From NCBI GenBank assembly GCA_946811185.2, contig OX328101.1:27264122-27328121 (forward strand): a stretch of 64,000 nt of DNA, read 5' to 3'. The translations under genes and the position numbers were made by a program. Under the pieces are notes generated by a model. It was given only the letters and a program-made list of their open reading frames with translations, had not been told where the DNA came from and did no database searches. Source of the stretch: Hippopus hippopus (taxonomy: Eukaryota; Mollusca; Bivalvia; Cardiida; Cardiidae). The number at the start of each line of letters is the position of its first letter. Within the stretch, counting starts at the first letter, position 1. Below are positions 43,616-55,551 of this stretch, piece by piece.

Positions 43616-44455
43616 AGGTGAGGTTCAGTAAACTGACAGTAGGAACTTCCATTATATACATTTACATTGTGGCCAGGGACAGGGGTTATATTGGACAAAT
43701 GGAAGTTTCAAGTATCAGTTTGCTGGCAAAACTGTTTTTCGGTGTAGCTGAATGTGCTTGCTTTTGACCTACCTTTTGGCACTGATGAAAAATGAATGAA
43801 CAGAAATTTGTGACTGGTAAAAATGTATGCATGTTTATTCTAAGGGCCCTGCCTATTTGCTGGCAAATTTACGTTGTCTGTCTTTTTTGAAGATATTTCT
43901 TGTTAGAACTAATTGCAAACAGGTCAAATCTACAATAAATACCAAGTTAGAATTTCTTGAGGTTGTGAAACTTAGATAAAATTCTTGGTAGTACCATCAT
44001 ATAGCTATGCGCATGTATACGTGCATTACGTGAAGTGTTAACGCAAATACATCATAGTGTTGCGACAAGTTCAGTCAACTTTTTAACTTACTTACATGAA
44101 ATTCAGGTTGTTGGCAAACTGCTCAGTAAACTACATACTGCATTGTTGGGTCAAATATGTATCAAAGCATAAGTTAGCAAGATTGGTCAACCTGAAAACT
44201 TGCTTACAATTCATTCAGGTTTCTCAAAAACCTGTCTGCCACATATAAATATGTAACCTGTTAGCTTAGGTATGAATTAAAGGATTAGGTTAAAAGTTTA
44301 CTTAAGAAACATCATCAAAGTCCTATAGGGAGGTGTGGTTCAGTAGACTGACAGTAGGAACTTCCATTATATACATTGTGGCCAGGGACAGGGGTTATAT
44401 AGCACAAATGGAAGTTTCAACTATCAGGTTGCTGGCAATACCTATTTTTCAACTA
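43616..44455. repeat. Diverged direct duplication, ~715-bp spacing
   Basis: GACAGTAGGAACTTCCATTA and TGGCCAGGGACAGGGGTTAT occur at 43616-43739 and again at 44331-44455. Confidence 0.85.
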
Positions 44456-44635
44456 TCGGTAATCAGTTGGATCACATGCATATCATGATATCAAAGCATA
44501 ATTTGACAAGTTTGGTCAGCTTAAAAAGTTACCTACAATGCATTCAGGTTTCTTGAAAACCCATCTTTCAAATACATGTACCTGGCAATACCTTTTTCCA
44601 ACTATTTGTAAGCACTCGGGTCAAATGCATATCAA

Positions 44636-44890
44636 AAGTTCCTCCAGGTGAACTTATATTACTAGCCTTCATTAAATTCAGGTCAAAAGCAGTACCGTCT
44701 TGAAATTATTTGTTATGTAAGTTTCTTCAGGTGAACTTGTAAAACTAGCCTACATTAAATTCAGGTCTCAAATAATACCATTTTCTTTGTTACATAAGTG
44801 TCTTCAGGTAAACTCTCTGTAAAGTAAGTTCCGTCAGGTAAACTTAGAAAACTAACATACATTAAATTCAGGTCTCAAGCAATACTGTCT
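44636..44890. repeat. Short tandem array with ACATTAAATTCAGGT motif
   Basis: About three units of roughly 90 bp share TCAGGTGAACTT and ATTAAATTCAGGTC. Related TTCAGGTT motifs occur from 44100 on. Confidence 0.75.
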
Positions 44891-44987
44891 TTAACCCTTT
44901 ACCACACAATTCAGAGTTTCAATAACCCCGAGGAAAAAGAGTTTCGAAAACACTGTGGGAAAAAGAGAAAATGCTGGTCACCAGCAA
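44891..44987. mobile_element. Family 1 MITE, left half
   Basis: TTAACCCTTTACCACAC to GAAAATGCTGGTCACCAGC, where it ends abruptly. Confidence 0.75.
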
Positions 44988-45568
44988 AATATCAAATTAC
45001 TTCATTAAATTTCTCTCATTCCAAATTTGGGGTAATTTAGGGATGCTGTAATGTCCTGTGAGCCATTAAAATTTTAAATAATTCAAGGTTACAGTATGAA
45101 TGACCTCTACTTCTTTTCATACAACACCAGGATTGTTGTTGTTTCCATGCTTGATAATATCAAAAAGAATGAAATAACAAATATATGCACCTGTAAATCT
45201 TGGCATAAATTTTCAAAATTCAAAATTGTTTTTGTTTGTGTTTGTTTGTTTGTTTGTTTTTTCATGCTTACTTAAAACTTCTGCAGAGGTTTTGTGTGCA
45301 GTGCTATCACCACATTGATAACCTAGGTACCGGTCTGCAAAAATGTACCCGATATGGCCAATGTACAGAGAGGATATAAGGCCTTATGCCTTTTCTGTTG
45401 CAAAGTATTTGCAGGTTAAGATAGTACTGCCATTGAGTGTGTTTGCAACCCAGGTCCAGAGATCTTATATTGGTATAAGATCTCAGGGGCCAGTCTGATT
45501 CAAAACCTCACCCCCAACAAATTATTATTTGAAAAAAAAAATGCGCCCTTGTCTTTCACGTAAGACTG

Positions 45569-46215
45569 TTAGGCCAAGGCATGTCAGAAAACATTGTAAT
45601 TGGAACCCCAAAGTGACAGCTAGATGGCCATTTACATGCTGACACCCATATTGTATTGAGCAGGTAAGAAAATGGCCATTGACATGCCTAGAGAAACTGC
45701 TCTTATCTATATTGGCCACACCGTGCTAGGTGGACAGTCTTGTCTGATGTCTGGAGTGTTTAAAATATATTAAATATTGTGTCAGCATTTTAATGCAAAT
45801 ATTGAGTTCTACTTACTAACATACAGGCTCTTTTTTATCTGTTTAGAAAAATGGAACAGTGGAGAAATATTTGCAGAAAGTTATCTCTTGAACAAAAAAA
45901 GGAAAAAAAAGGAAAACTTGCATTGAAAAGGAGCCATTTCTTGTATTTTGCAAATACTACTTTTCCTTCAAAAACAGTTTTCTTCAAGGGCTTAACATGC
46001 TGTAACTGTATGGTGGTGAGTTTTTATAAAAGACTGTTTGGCCAGAGCATGTTTGAAAACATCTGATCGTGATTCCAAAAATGACAGTAGAAATGGTCAT
46101 TACGAAGCTGACACCAAAATGAACAATTCAAGAAAATGACCATTAACATGCTAAACATACACTTCCTTAAATATTGGCCACACTGTGTTTAGTGAACAGT
46201 CTTGTCTAGGTAAGT
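45569..46215. repeat. Diverged direct duplication with GGCCACAC motif
   Basis: AAGACTGTTAGGCCAAGGCATG (45569 on) matches sequence from 46026 on; both end near ACAGTCTTGTCT (45757 and 46205). Confidence 0.75.
45847..46015 (+). CDS. Candidate internal exon, unidentified gene
   Basis: TTTTATCTGTTTAG precedes it and GTGAGTTTTT follows. Completing the Arg codon left open at 43212, the frame reads KMEQWRNICRKLSLEQKKEK then KKGKLALKRSHFLYF, and stays open for 56 codons, ending in phase 0. Rich in Lys and helix formers. The duplicated repeat begins right after the donor. Family not recognised. Confidence 0.4.
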
Positions 46216-46419
46216 GTTTGAATATGTATGATACAGAATTCAATATTGTGTCAGCTTACAAAGAAAGGATTTAACTAAATTTCACATTAGTGAATATAAT
46301 CATACAGTTTCAAGAATTTGCAATTCTGTGAGAGCAATAAGCTGAATCAAATGATTACTTTGGCCTACTTGGGGATGTGGTTGTTGTTACTTACCCCTGT
46401 TTTGTTTTTCTATTTTTAG

Positions 46420-46467
46420 GTCAAGTATAGTACTAGAGCCACATACAATATGGTAAAGCTGAGATGA
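46420..46467 (+). CDS. Candidate terminal exon after 45847-46015
   Basis: TTTTTCTATTTTTAG is followed in phase 0 by VKYSTRATYNMVKLR and a stop. Short, so chance is possible; its phase matches the previous candidate. Confidence 0.3.
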   Translation, partial: VKYSTRATYNMVKLR

Positions 46468-47076
46468 ACCATCTTTTTGAAAAACGGTTCTAACCTAGAC
46501 CAGTGAATGTTGTATATTGAACAAATGTAAACAGTACTGTTCCACAAATTACCATACATTCTTCAGATTGCTGAAAACGATTTGGGACAGGCAGTGTTTT
46601 TCACACAGTGGTGTAATCGCTGATTTTATGACTTTTTTAAAGTTGATTGTGTGAGTCTAGCCAAACTGATCATGAGGTTTGCAGGAATGGCATTAGCAAA
46701 TTCATTCTTAACTTGGTTTTGAGTGGGGTTACCTTATAACAACAGGTCTTTTGTTCAAAGTTCTGTTCTTTAGGATTGAGCCATATTTTTCAATACAGTG
46801 CAACTTAAAGTAATAACAATAGCACTTAAATTTTACTTAGCCACCTTTGAGTTGCTGTGGGGAACATGTGTACAGCTCAAGGGTATACAAGTCAATGATA
46901 TATCTGATATTAGCCTGTTTGGTTATGGGGTAACCTCTATTCTATAGATTGATAAAATGTAAGTATGATAAAATTGATAAAATGTTGTAAAGTATGATAA
47001 AATGATGTGAGTTAATGCAGTGGTTCCATTTTCTGCTCTTATTTCTGATTTTACAGTGGTTATTTTCTCCAAAGTG
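46468..47076. other. Nothing recognised
   Basis: Possible 3' UTR or intergenic sequence. GTATGATAAAATG repeats at 46960-47005. Confidence 0.3.
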
Positions 47077-47296
47077 TAACCCTTTACCAAACAATTTCAG
47101 GTTTTCACAACCTGGAAAAGAAGGCTTTTGAAAACATTGTGGGAAGAGGAGAAAATGCTGGTGACCAGCATTTTCTCCTTTTCCCACAATGTTTTCTACC
47201 TTGTAAGAGAGCTTAGGCTTGTTTATACCAATTTTGAATTTGTCATTTGTTTTGAATTTGAAAGACTCTAAAATTTGTTGTTTGGGAAAGGGTTAA
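47077..47296. mobile_element. Family 1 MITE, full length
   Basis: GTAACCCTTTACCAAACAA to GGGAAAGGGTTAA; core GAAAATGCTGGTGACCAGC. Confidence 0.83.
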
Positions 47297-47334
47297 TTAA
47301 GATAGGTGTTTGCTTATAAATCTTTCGGCCTTCT

Positions 47335-47550
47335 GAGCTATGCTCTGGCAAAAGGGGGTTTAATGCGTTGCACTAAACAAGAAATCACATAATTAGGGGT
47401 CCTTACAATCTTTTTTTTCAAAAGGAAAAATCATCTTAATATAAGCAATTTTAACATAAATGTACTATTTCTGTTCATTAATTCGATCAAAAACAGTCTT
47501 TTCCTCAAAACTGCCCCAGTGGCGCATTACTCTAGAGCTTTACTTAAAAT
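47335..47550. mobile_element. Family 3 MITE, degenerate
   Basis: GAGCTATGCTCTGGCAAAAG at left; a worn GCGCATTACTCTAGAGC at right. Confidence 0.5.
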
Positions 47551-47812
47551 ATAGGTCATGAACTGACGTCATACTGAAGTATTTTACTACGAACTTAACA
47601 ATCATAAATGCCTCTGGCAATACTTAACCTATTTGCGCCCAAGCTTCATTTGGAACAAAGGATTTTCCGCTGAATGATCAGCTGACTCTAGTGCGACCAT
47701 GCAATGTGCGTCAGAAGTACCATTCTTTTTTTTTTTTGTCTGAATGGATTTGTTTTAGAAAAAATCCTGTATTTACTCTACGTTTTTTTTTTGAAAGGAA
47801 GATCGAAATGAT

Positions 47813-48016
47813 TTAACTTTTTACCACACAATGCTGAGTTTGAGCAACTCTAGGAAAGAAGCCTCTAGAAAACATGTAACCAGCATTTTATCCTTTTCCC
47901 ACAATGTTTTCCACTACTTCCCAAAACAAATTTCAATTTATGAGTCACATTCATGTTGCAGTCTGCAAATGCTGTCAATTTGGAAGTCTGAAATTTTGTC
48001 GTTTTGTGAAGAGTTA
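47813..48016. mobile_element. Family 1 MITE, left arm deleted
   Basis: TTAACTTTTTACCACAC, then AACATGTAACCAGCATTTTA. The first core arm is missing. Confidence 0.72.
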
Positions 48017-48129
48017 CCTCCTCTCCCCTTTCGATAAACACTTTCAGAATGTAAACAACACGAACCCCTTCGACAGCTGAAGAAACAATCTATTGAAACT
48101 GGGAAAATTTTTAATCTTATTAGCTTTAT

Positions 48130-48215
48130 TGAATAAGCGGACGGTACAAATCTAAGAGCAGACTGCATGTTCTACGCAGGCTGATCTTGATATAGCTGTT
48201 AGCAAAAGCTCCTGT
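48130..48215. mobile_element. Family 2 MITE fragment
   Basis: CAGACTGCATGTTCTACGCA centre with a GATCTTGATATAGC arm. Confidence 0.55.
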
Positions 48216-48829
48216 TTATACCTATGACGCTGAAATGAGTCAGCAATTGCCTCTTTTTCCTAATTCTTTTGTATATTGGTGAAAAGGTTTCTCTTAGAAA
48301 CATTTTTCAAGCTTAGATGTTAATCGAAATCATCGTTGGAAAAGCAGGCTGCTGCAGAAACAGATGTGTCTAAAATACATTCAGACATGTAGTAATGGGT
48401 TGTGGTTAACGCTTTGAAATATTAGCCGTTGCAACGCCTGTATAGTGTTTTCATACATCCGCCTGCAAAAAGGCCTGAAGGGACCGCAGAATAAACATAT
48501 CCATTTTTACCAATCAAAAATTAATATTGAGTAATTTCAGTATATTGATATCAGGAAGTTAGTCAAAAGCCAGCGTAGTCAGTTATGGTGCCAAACTATC
48601 ACGAAAAAATTCCTATCAAAATACAAGCTAATTATCTAAGACCGACAGTTGGGTAATTGATAATACCAATTCTAGCGAATGAGTCACAAATTTGACAGAT
48701 TTCAATGTCAGTATCTTTGCAACGAAATAATTATTAAATATCTTGGGTTACGAAATTATTCTGAAACATAATGCGCTTCGCATGTGCTCTATCCAAGTTA
48801 TTATTGTCATTATTGTATGATAGAGTTAA
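48216..48829. other. Nothing recognised
   Basis: No exon or element supported. Confidence 0.3.
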
Positions 48830-49062
48830 CTAACCCTTTACCAAACAATCTCCGTGATTCAACGTTCCCCAGGGAAAAGGCTGAAAAAATTGTGGGAAAT
48901 AAGAGAAAATGCTGGGAATTAGCATTTTCTCCTTTTTCCGCAATGTTTTGTTTTACCATTTCAAAACATAAGAAATTATACAATCATTTCACTCCTCTTT
49001 AATTTCTGAAAGGCAACCAATTTCAATACGGAAAAGTCCAAAATTTTGTTTTCTGATACGGA
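48830..49062. mobile_element. Family 1 MITE
   Basis: TAACCCTTTACCAAACAATC at left; core GAAAATGCTGGGAATTAGC; right end worn. Confidence 0.75.
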
Positions 49063-49154
49063 GCTGATCCGAAGACTTGCTTTGAGTCCAGCGAAATGAT
49101 CATACTCATATGATACCGAAGTATATCAATGGACATTAGAACTACATATAAAAA

Positions 49155-49406
49155 TGAGCCATGCTCTGTGAAAAGGGGGCTTAGTGCAACTGCAAACAGT
49201 TTCGACCCAGGTCAGCCTGGGACTGCCCAGGCTGACCTGGGCCGAATCTGTTTGCTTTTGACAATTTTTGCGTGTCAAAGGACCAGCGTACCTCATGACT
49301 GGGTCGATTATTAGACAAATTCTATGGATCCATAATCATGTGATGACTTGCTTGGTATCATGCATTACGGAGATGCATTAAACCCCCTTTTGCCAGAGAG
49401 CAGCTG
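49155..49406. mobile_element. Family 3 MITE, full length
   Basis: GAGCCATGCTCTGTGAAAAG to CCCTTTTGCCAGAGAGCAGC; centre CAGGTCAGCCTGGGACTG. Confidence 0.85.
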
Positions 49407-50249
49407 ATATGATTTGGATTACATTAAATCTGGGACACAAGATAAAGACAAATGATAATACATAAAAGTTAACGTGAAGACTCTTCTTGAAAGGGGGGGA
49501 GGGGGAGTTTGAGACGCTGTGGAGAATGGAATATTTTCATGGAATATTTTCATCCTCTTCATTTTTTGTTATCACAAAATCACCATTATCATCATTTTGC
49601 CAATTTTTTTTTTGTTGTGTTGAAGACAACATCGTGAAAAAATCCATATATGAATCAATATAACCCCTACAATTTTAGCCTTTTTGTTTTTGAACTTTCG
49701 ATAGAAATTAAAATGCTTATAACCCGTTATATAGATCTATAACAGGAAACTATTTGTACATATTTCATACAGGAAAATGATGTCTTAACAACAATCTTTG
49801 TTGATGAAATCAAGCTTATTTGACACACCATAAGAAAGACGTAACGAGATGTAGTTGATAACACTGCACATTCTGGCGAATGAAAAAATATTCATGAAGT
49901 AAATAATTCGCTACCATGTCCTCAAAAGTCATTCAGATGCATTATGTTTCAAACTACACTTGAAAGAAGATAATGAACTCAACAAGAGAAAAGATAATGG
50001 CCTTAAAAAAACTTAAGTAGGTAACAGATGTTCCGATGTTTGAATCATTATCGTAATCTGTTACCCTGACATTACGTTAATCATAGTCCTGTTAAAACCA
50101 TCAGTGTGTACCTTCATACACATCTTTTTCTGGGCATATCTGCAAATTTGACATGAAAAGAACATACAAAAAAGCAAGCAAATAAAAGAAAAGGCAAAGT
50201 AACTGAACACAACAAAAAAAGAGCGATGTCTCTGTTCCCGAAAATGCTT
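49407..50249. other. Nothing recognised
   Basis: AT-rich, no supported exon. Confidence 0.3.
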
Positions 50250-51365
50250 TTTAGCTCCACTGGCCGAAGGCCAGCGGGCTTATGTCATGGCCCAGTGTCC
50301 GTCGTGCGTGCGTGCGTCCGTCCGTGCGTGCCTTAACTTTTTTTTCAAACTATTTCTTCTCTGAAACTACCCATCCAAATTTGATGAAACTTAACAGAAA
50401 TGATCCTGCCATGGTCCTCTTTAGAATTTCTTGAAAGAATTTGATTCCTTCAAAAACTCTGGTTGCCATGGCAACAAAACTGAAAAATATTGAACATCTT
50501 TGAAAATCTTCTTGTCTGAAACCATAAGGCCCAGGGCTACCAAATTTTGCATGTAGCTTTATCTAATGGACCTCTATCAAATTCCTTCATTTTATAGCCC
50601 TGGGGTCAAAATTGGCCCTGCTCCAGAGATCACAAGTTAAACATGGGCTTATATAGTGACTGTAATTTAAAATAGTAATCAAGGGAAATAACTCCTGTTA
50701 TACAAGATAAAGTTTGTTACTATTTACCTCCCTTGATTATCAAACTGCACTTCTACATTATTGGAGTTTTGTATTCAAGTTTTTTGGAGAAGAAATGTTC
50801 TGTTTTAAGGGAGAGTGATTTATTTTAATGCTAATGGTTATGCTCACATGAATGCAATGTTTAATTTAAAATAAGGTTTCTATCACTAAAATTTTTTCAG
50901 AACTTTACCTTTCATACTAATGAATAAACCTGCTTGTATTCACTGACATTATCTTTGCATTTAAAAAGATATGACTGTTTTTGTTTGGCAGGCGGGGTGG
51001 AGGTTATGTTTTCAAAGTAAGTATTATCATACAGACTTTTTACGCTGTATGTCTCTGTCAATGCCAATTAAGCGCATGATATGTTAATTTTACTTTTTAA
51101 GAAATGACAATTTTTTTTTTACTGTACCAAGTTTAAAGCCATTGCAAAAGGACAAATTGAATGTAGCTTAAATGACTATTTCTGTCTTTGATAGGTTAGG
51201 AAACGTTGTGGGAAAAGGAGAAAATACTGGCTGACAACATGCTGTCCTTTTCTCATGATGTTTTTGAAAGGCTTCTCTTTCAGGGTCATCAACACTTCGA
51301 TTTGTGTGGTAAAGGGTTAAAAAGCCAGTGGAGCGATACAGGGCCATCATGGCCCTCTTGCTTTG
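50250..51365 (+). repeat. Mollusc-type AGCTCCACTGGCC repeat with nested MITE
   Basis: It begins TTTTAGCTCCACTGGCCGAA, a palindromic GGCCGAAGGCC, then GTGCGTGCGTGCGTCCGTCC. It appears to end at AAGCCAGTGGAGCGATACAG with GGGCCATCATGGCCC. Both ends carry CCACTGGC/GCCAGTGG, so they are inverted. A family 1 MITE lies inside at 51120-51320. A 25-bp segment (50992-51016) between TTGTTTGGCAG and GTAAGTATT mimics a microexon. Confidence 0.65.
51120..51320. mobile_element. Family 1 MITE nested in the AGCTCCACTGG repeat
   Basis: TTGCAAAAGGACAAATTGAA, AACGTTGTGGGAAAAGGAG and GGTAAAGGGTTAA; core partly lost. Confidence 0.72.
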
Positions 51366-52082
51366 ATTTATTTTCCTTCGATTTCAATTCGTTTATTATT
51401 CTGTTGAAAATCTGCATTCAGCTGCGAAAGCCTATTGAGTATAAAACATTGGTTAAAAATACTTTGAATGCATGAATAGGTGTACTCTCTGTCTTGAATG
51501 AATTACGTAATACATGGTATAATCAAATGGCATTACACATGCATTATTACAGTGGACTAACAAAAATTTTATTTTTTTTTTTTGTTTTTCGTCCCGAGGT
51601 TAAGGCTGGATATTTCATTTGGTGTAACTGAATAGTGTATTACAAATAGCACTTCTTACACTATTTTCATTCACATTCATTACTCCTATTTAGAATGAAC
51701 ATTTTATTACCCAGTGTGTTGATGAAGTCGATATATACAGTTAGTGGACTCAAATATTTCATCAAATTCCTAATTCCTATCGACTTACATGCATTTTTCA
51801 TTATGATAGAAAATTAACTTTGCAACTTCTGATTGTGCCACGATAATGAAAACTATTCTTGTAGCAAGCGAGGTTTCTAGAACTATTTACAATGATTTGC
51901 CATTATTGTTCTACGCCTAACATCAAAGTTGAAAGTTTCTGAAACCTAGTAGTGTTGTTATTCCGTCAGACTTCACTGAGATCGTCATGGACGTTAATGT
52001 TTAAACGTCTTTTCGAAAATATTGATTAGTTCTAAACAGCTACATTTTTATCACGTTATATTGTATGAAGTCTAAAAATAAT
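51366..52082. other. Nothing firm
   Basis: No element recognised. A 25-codon plus frame after TATTCTTGTAG (51858) is within chance. Confidence 0.3.
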
Positions 52083-52326
52083 TCAGCCATACTCTGGCAA
52101 AAGGAGACTTAATGAATCTCTCTGATGCATTATATCAAACAAGACATCACCGAATCATGGATCCATAGAATCCATTTTGTCAAACAACCGACTGAATCAT
52201 GAGGTAGAATTATCCTTTGACATGCAGAAAATTTAAAGATAGCGAAAAGTTTCGGCCCATGTCTGTGCTGACGTGGGTCGTTATTTTTTCCCAAATGCAT
52301 TAAGACCCCTTTTCACAGAGCATGGC
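52083..52326. mobile_element. Family 3 MITE
   Basis: AGCCATACTCTGGCAAAAGG to CCCTTTTCACAGAGCATGGC; the central GTCAGCCTGC arm is shortened. Confidence 0.8.
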
Positions 52327-52332
52327 ATATGC

Positions 52333-52387
<55 letters not shown>
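52333..52387. repeat. (AT)n(GT)n microsatellite
   Basis: About 12 AT units followed by about 15 GT units, directly after a family 3 MITE end. Confidence 0.95.
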
Positions 52388-52389
<2 letters not shown>

Positions 52390-52535
52390 CGTTGCGGCGA
52401 GTTGATATATTTTTCTCTATTTATTACAGTTTAAAAAAAAAAAAAACAACAACAGTCTGCTATGAAAATCAACCCCGAATCAGAGACCCAACCAGGGTCA
52501 CAGGATTAACCCGTTACCTGATGCAGAATACCCTT

Positions 52536-52965
52536 TATTATTTCATGCTTTCCGGTAGGATATCGAGAAATAGCAGTGAAAATATTTTTCGATATTACAC
52601 GGGTACGACCAATGAAAATACCGATTTTCATGTTCTTGTTGCCTAGGTAAATTGCGCGTGCCTCACAACCAGATGGAAATATGACGTCATTTACCTTACA
52701 TTTCTCGCGCTTGACGTAATATTGTAATGCGTTGCTATGCGGGAGGGGTACGCCACAGGGAATAACGGAAAAGAACTGTACTGGATTTTGGTAAAGCTCC
52801 TCCCAGAAAGGGTTAAAAGCATGAAATAAATAGAATATTTGTTTTTTTCGGTGACAGATCGAAATTTGCGCCACTCGTGAAAATATTACCGATGGTGTTC
52901 ATTCGATGAAATAAATTTCGATCTTTCACCGAAAAAAACAAATATCCTCTATTTCATCCTGCTCA
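52536..52965. repeat. Inverted-repeat element, copy 1
   Basis: TTTCATGCTTTCCGGTAGG through GGTACGCCACAGGGAATAAC. It ends in a large hairpin: ATATTTGTTTTTTTCGGTGA with GATCGAAATT near 52832-52866 is mirrored at 52912-52955. A second copy lies at 56846. The 122-codon minus frame here is a by-product. Confidence 0.75.
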
Positions 52966-53352
52966 TCCTGCAGAAGACAATCTTTAAAAAATAATAAAGT
53001 AGATAGAGATAATACTAGTATCACCTTTTGGTGCTCATGTGTGCTTATGTTTCAGACTCTATGTTTATAATCCGTAGTTTACCAGGACAGTTTCACCGTC
53101 AGCTAAAATACAATATTTGGACCGTTCTCACTTGAACCCAACGAGAGTAAAACTGCACTTAGTTTGCACAAATTAAACGTGGATGAAGGAAATAAAAAGA
53201 CTTGAAAACGTTGTGATAAATGGAAACATCTTTCAGCTGAAGCGGTTTCTCTCATTTGTCAAGATAGATTAAAACGCCTCAACCTGAAGAAGATTCAGAG
53301 CAGGCATGCAACAAAAGAGTTCCTAAATTAGAATACCATATGCCTGACACAC
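52966..53352. other. Nothing firm
   Basis: No supported exon or element. Confidence 0.3.
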
Positions 53353-53478
53353 TTAATCCTTGAAGCGCCTAGCACTTTGGTATTAGCTGCTTTAGCGGAC
53401 ATTGTAGATAAAGATCATACTGCACAGAACGTGCAGTATAATCTTGGATTTACACTATCCGATAGTTAGTAGATATCG
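53353..53478. mobile_element. Family 2 MITE, left two thirds
   Basis: TTAATCCTTGAAGCGCC, then CATACTGCACAGAACGTG with mirror arms; right TTAA missing. Confidence 0.72.
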
Positions 53479-53799
53479 TGACAATGAAAATGCCTTTAAG
53501 TTGCAATGTAAAGGTCGTTTTTCGCTTGAGAAATGTTTGTTTTAGCGATTAAGCGTTCTTTGTGATGAAAAAAAAAACGAACAAAAAAAAGCCTATGACT
53601 CAACGTAACCAAATGCTCAATTACGAATTGCATTTTACTGTTAGCAAAAAGCCGTTTAAAAAATATTATAGAACTGTCATTAGGAAAAAAACAAGCTTTT
53701 CGAGGCACTTTGAGCGATTGACTGGCATGGAAGTGATCACATGACCAAGAAATCAGAAAATTGGTATGCTTGAGGAAAATGTTCTTGGCCAGACTCAGT

Positions 53800-54135
53800 T
53801 CTTAGATCGCGAAAAAAGTTGCTGGATATCATGCATAAAATCGACATGTTCAGATAGTAGGGCGGATCCTTGTATCATAAGCTGATTTTGGCACAACATT
53901 TGGCAGGTCTGTATGCCTACTAATCTTAGTTTAAACCGATTATTATACTTTGATTCTGAAACAAGTGCACAAAACTTATATAAAAACTCTTGATGACTGT
54001 TTCCTGGAAACCTGAACCAGGACATAAATCTGTTTTGTTGGTAGCTCCAAAGGTTGAACCTTTTCATCACGGGATTCGAATCTGGAACCCTTAGTGTGAG
54101 ATGCCGACGCCCTTCCCCTACTCTACTGGGGGCTA
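53800..54135 (-). mobile_element. tRNA-headed SINE, minus strand
   Basis: On the minus strand a tRNA-like head (B box GATTCGAATCCCG) leads into a body with GGTTCAGGTTTCCAGGAAAC. The 150-codon minus frame spanning it is judged a by-product. Confidence 0.5.
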
Positions 54136-54672
54136 ATCCTTTTCTAAATTGTCCGAAGAAATAACACCTTTCGTTGTCAATAGCATAATCACATCCACGT
54201 TCCTTGCTTATCAAGCTTTCACCGAGTAAATACTCGTGGTTAAGCATTGCCTACCATTTGGTACCATTGTCGATGTTGTACGCATGCGTACTTGCCCAGT
54301 AGATATGTACTGTAATAAAGCGTTTTTATCGCACATAATCGACGGCTACAGATGTAAATGTGCAACATTCTAGTTACATGAAATTAATTTTAACACTTCC
54401 TTTAAAACTGTTGTTCTCAAAGGATTGGTAACAAATTATTTTAAGTGCTACCGCTTCTTCTCATTCTGATGATACATACTATACTTATCCACACTTCCAA
54501 AGCAAAAGCAGATTTAACTTCATACATTTCATTTATCATTTCATCCACTTTAACAAAATTTCAACAATAGAACGATCATTTAAAAAAAAAAAGAAGGCGC
54601 TGAATTCTTCTGTCAAAGTGAATCAGCATTTGCCCAAGCGCTGGGGAATGGGGGTATTCAAAAAACGAAACA

Positions 54673-54900
54673 TTAGTGTCGATATCGAGTGTGTCCTCCA
54701 GCAACATTCATTATAGAAATACATCTCGGACATAAGGTATGACACCTTGGGACAAGTTATTCCATTCGTAGACCAGAGCTCGTTGGAGCTGCGCAAGAGT
54801 ATTGTCCAAAAGGGTTGATTTGGCGAAGGTGAACACGTCCAACGTAGTGACGGCGCGCTCTGACGCCGCGTTCCCGTAGCCTTCTTATTATCGTGTTTGC
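54673..54900 (-). pseudogene. Tc1/mariner-type transposase C-terminal remnant
   Basis: Minus strand: RERGVRARR, then in another frame TLAQLQRALVYEWNNLSQ, then after one more shift RCISIMNVAGGHTRYRH and a stop at 54675-54673. This is the order found at the end of Tc1-type transposases (variants of LxxALxxEWNxIPQ and GGHTRY). At least two frameshifts separate the parts. The catalytic triad is not seen. Confidence 0.85.
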
Positions 54901-54909
54901 ACTTGTGCA

Positions 54910-55131
54910 CTTAAGGGACAGATACGTTATCCAATTGTAACAACAGCGGTTCTTTGCCGCTGGGAGCTGTCTGTTCTGGAGATGGGGTATTCGGATCCTG
55001 TTGTCTTCGTCTCAGGTTGTGACTCTGCCTCTACTTCGGAATGGCAAATCAGCAATGTGCCTTAAATGGACATTAAATCGGGTTTAACAGTTAACAATGG
55101 ATGGATAGGACAGTAACACACACTGGACGTA
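54910..55131. other. CG-containing stretch upstream of an open frame
   Basis: Richer in CG than its surroundings. Could be a promoter or simply young repeat sequence. Confidence 0.25.
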
Positions 55132-55470
55132 ATGCAGGCATTTAAACCGGCGGCCTGTTATCGGTCTTCGTATCAATCGGACGGTTACAGGAGGAACAAC
55201 GAGTACCAGTTCATGCCGGCATACCCGCCATGCAAGAAACCAGCCAGGCTGCGAGTCGTCAACACTCATTCCAGCTACCGACGGCCGAGAAAAAACACCA
55301 TTCTTTCCATCTCGAACCGTTCTGTCGAAGACGATACAGGTTTAGAACACTTACAACAAAACGTATCTCTGTTTTGTATCAGACATATTTTATTAAGCAC
55401 CCCGACAGCATCAAGAAAACACCCGCTTTTAATTGTGTTACCTTTGTCAGATTCTGATAATATTGGATGA
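55132..55470 (+). CDS. Weak candidate coding region, unidentified
   Basis: ATG at 55132 with an in-frame stop 15 bases upstream opens 112 codons. The first 70 residues (MQAFKPAACYRSSYQSDG, YQFMPAYPPCKKPARLRVVN) use CG-rich codons, unlike most of the window. A donor-like AGGTTTAG at about 55341 could end an exon. No family recognised. Confidence 0.25.
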   Translation: MQAFKPAACYRSSYQSDGYRRNNEYQFMPAYPPCKKPARLRVVNTHSSYRRPRKNTILSISNRSVEDDTGLEHLQQNVSLFCIRHILLSTPTASRKHPLLIVLPLSDSDNIG

Positions 55471-55551
55471 GGCCTATGTTTTATTTGTGCATATCTCGTT
55501 TGATTGACAGAGGAACTATCTTCTTCGTTTAAATACCTTTTTAAAAATGAT

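Noticed and set aside
52506..52874. 122-codon minus-strand frame
   Set aside because: It lies entirely in a dispersed inverted-repeat element; the second copy at 56.8 kb does not keep it.
53795..54247. 150-codon minus-strand frame
   Set aside because: It spans a tRNA-like SINE head and body; the openness is best explained by the SINE.
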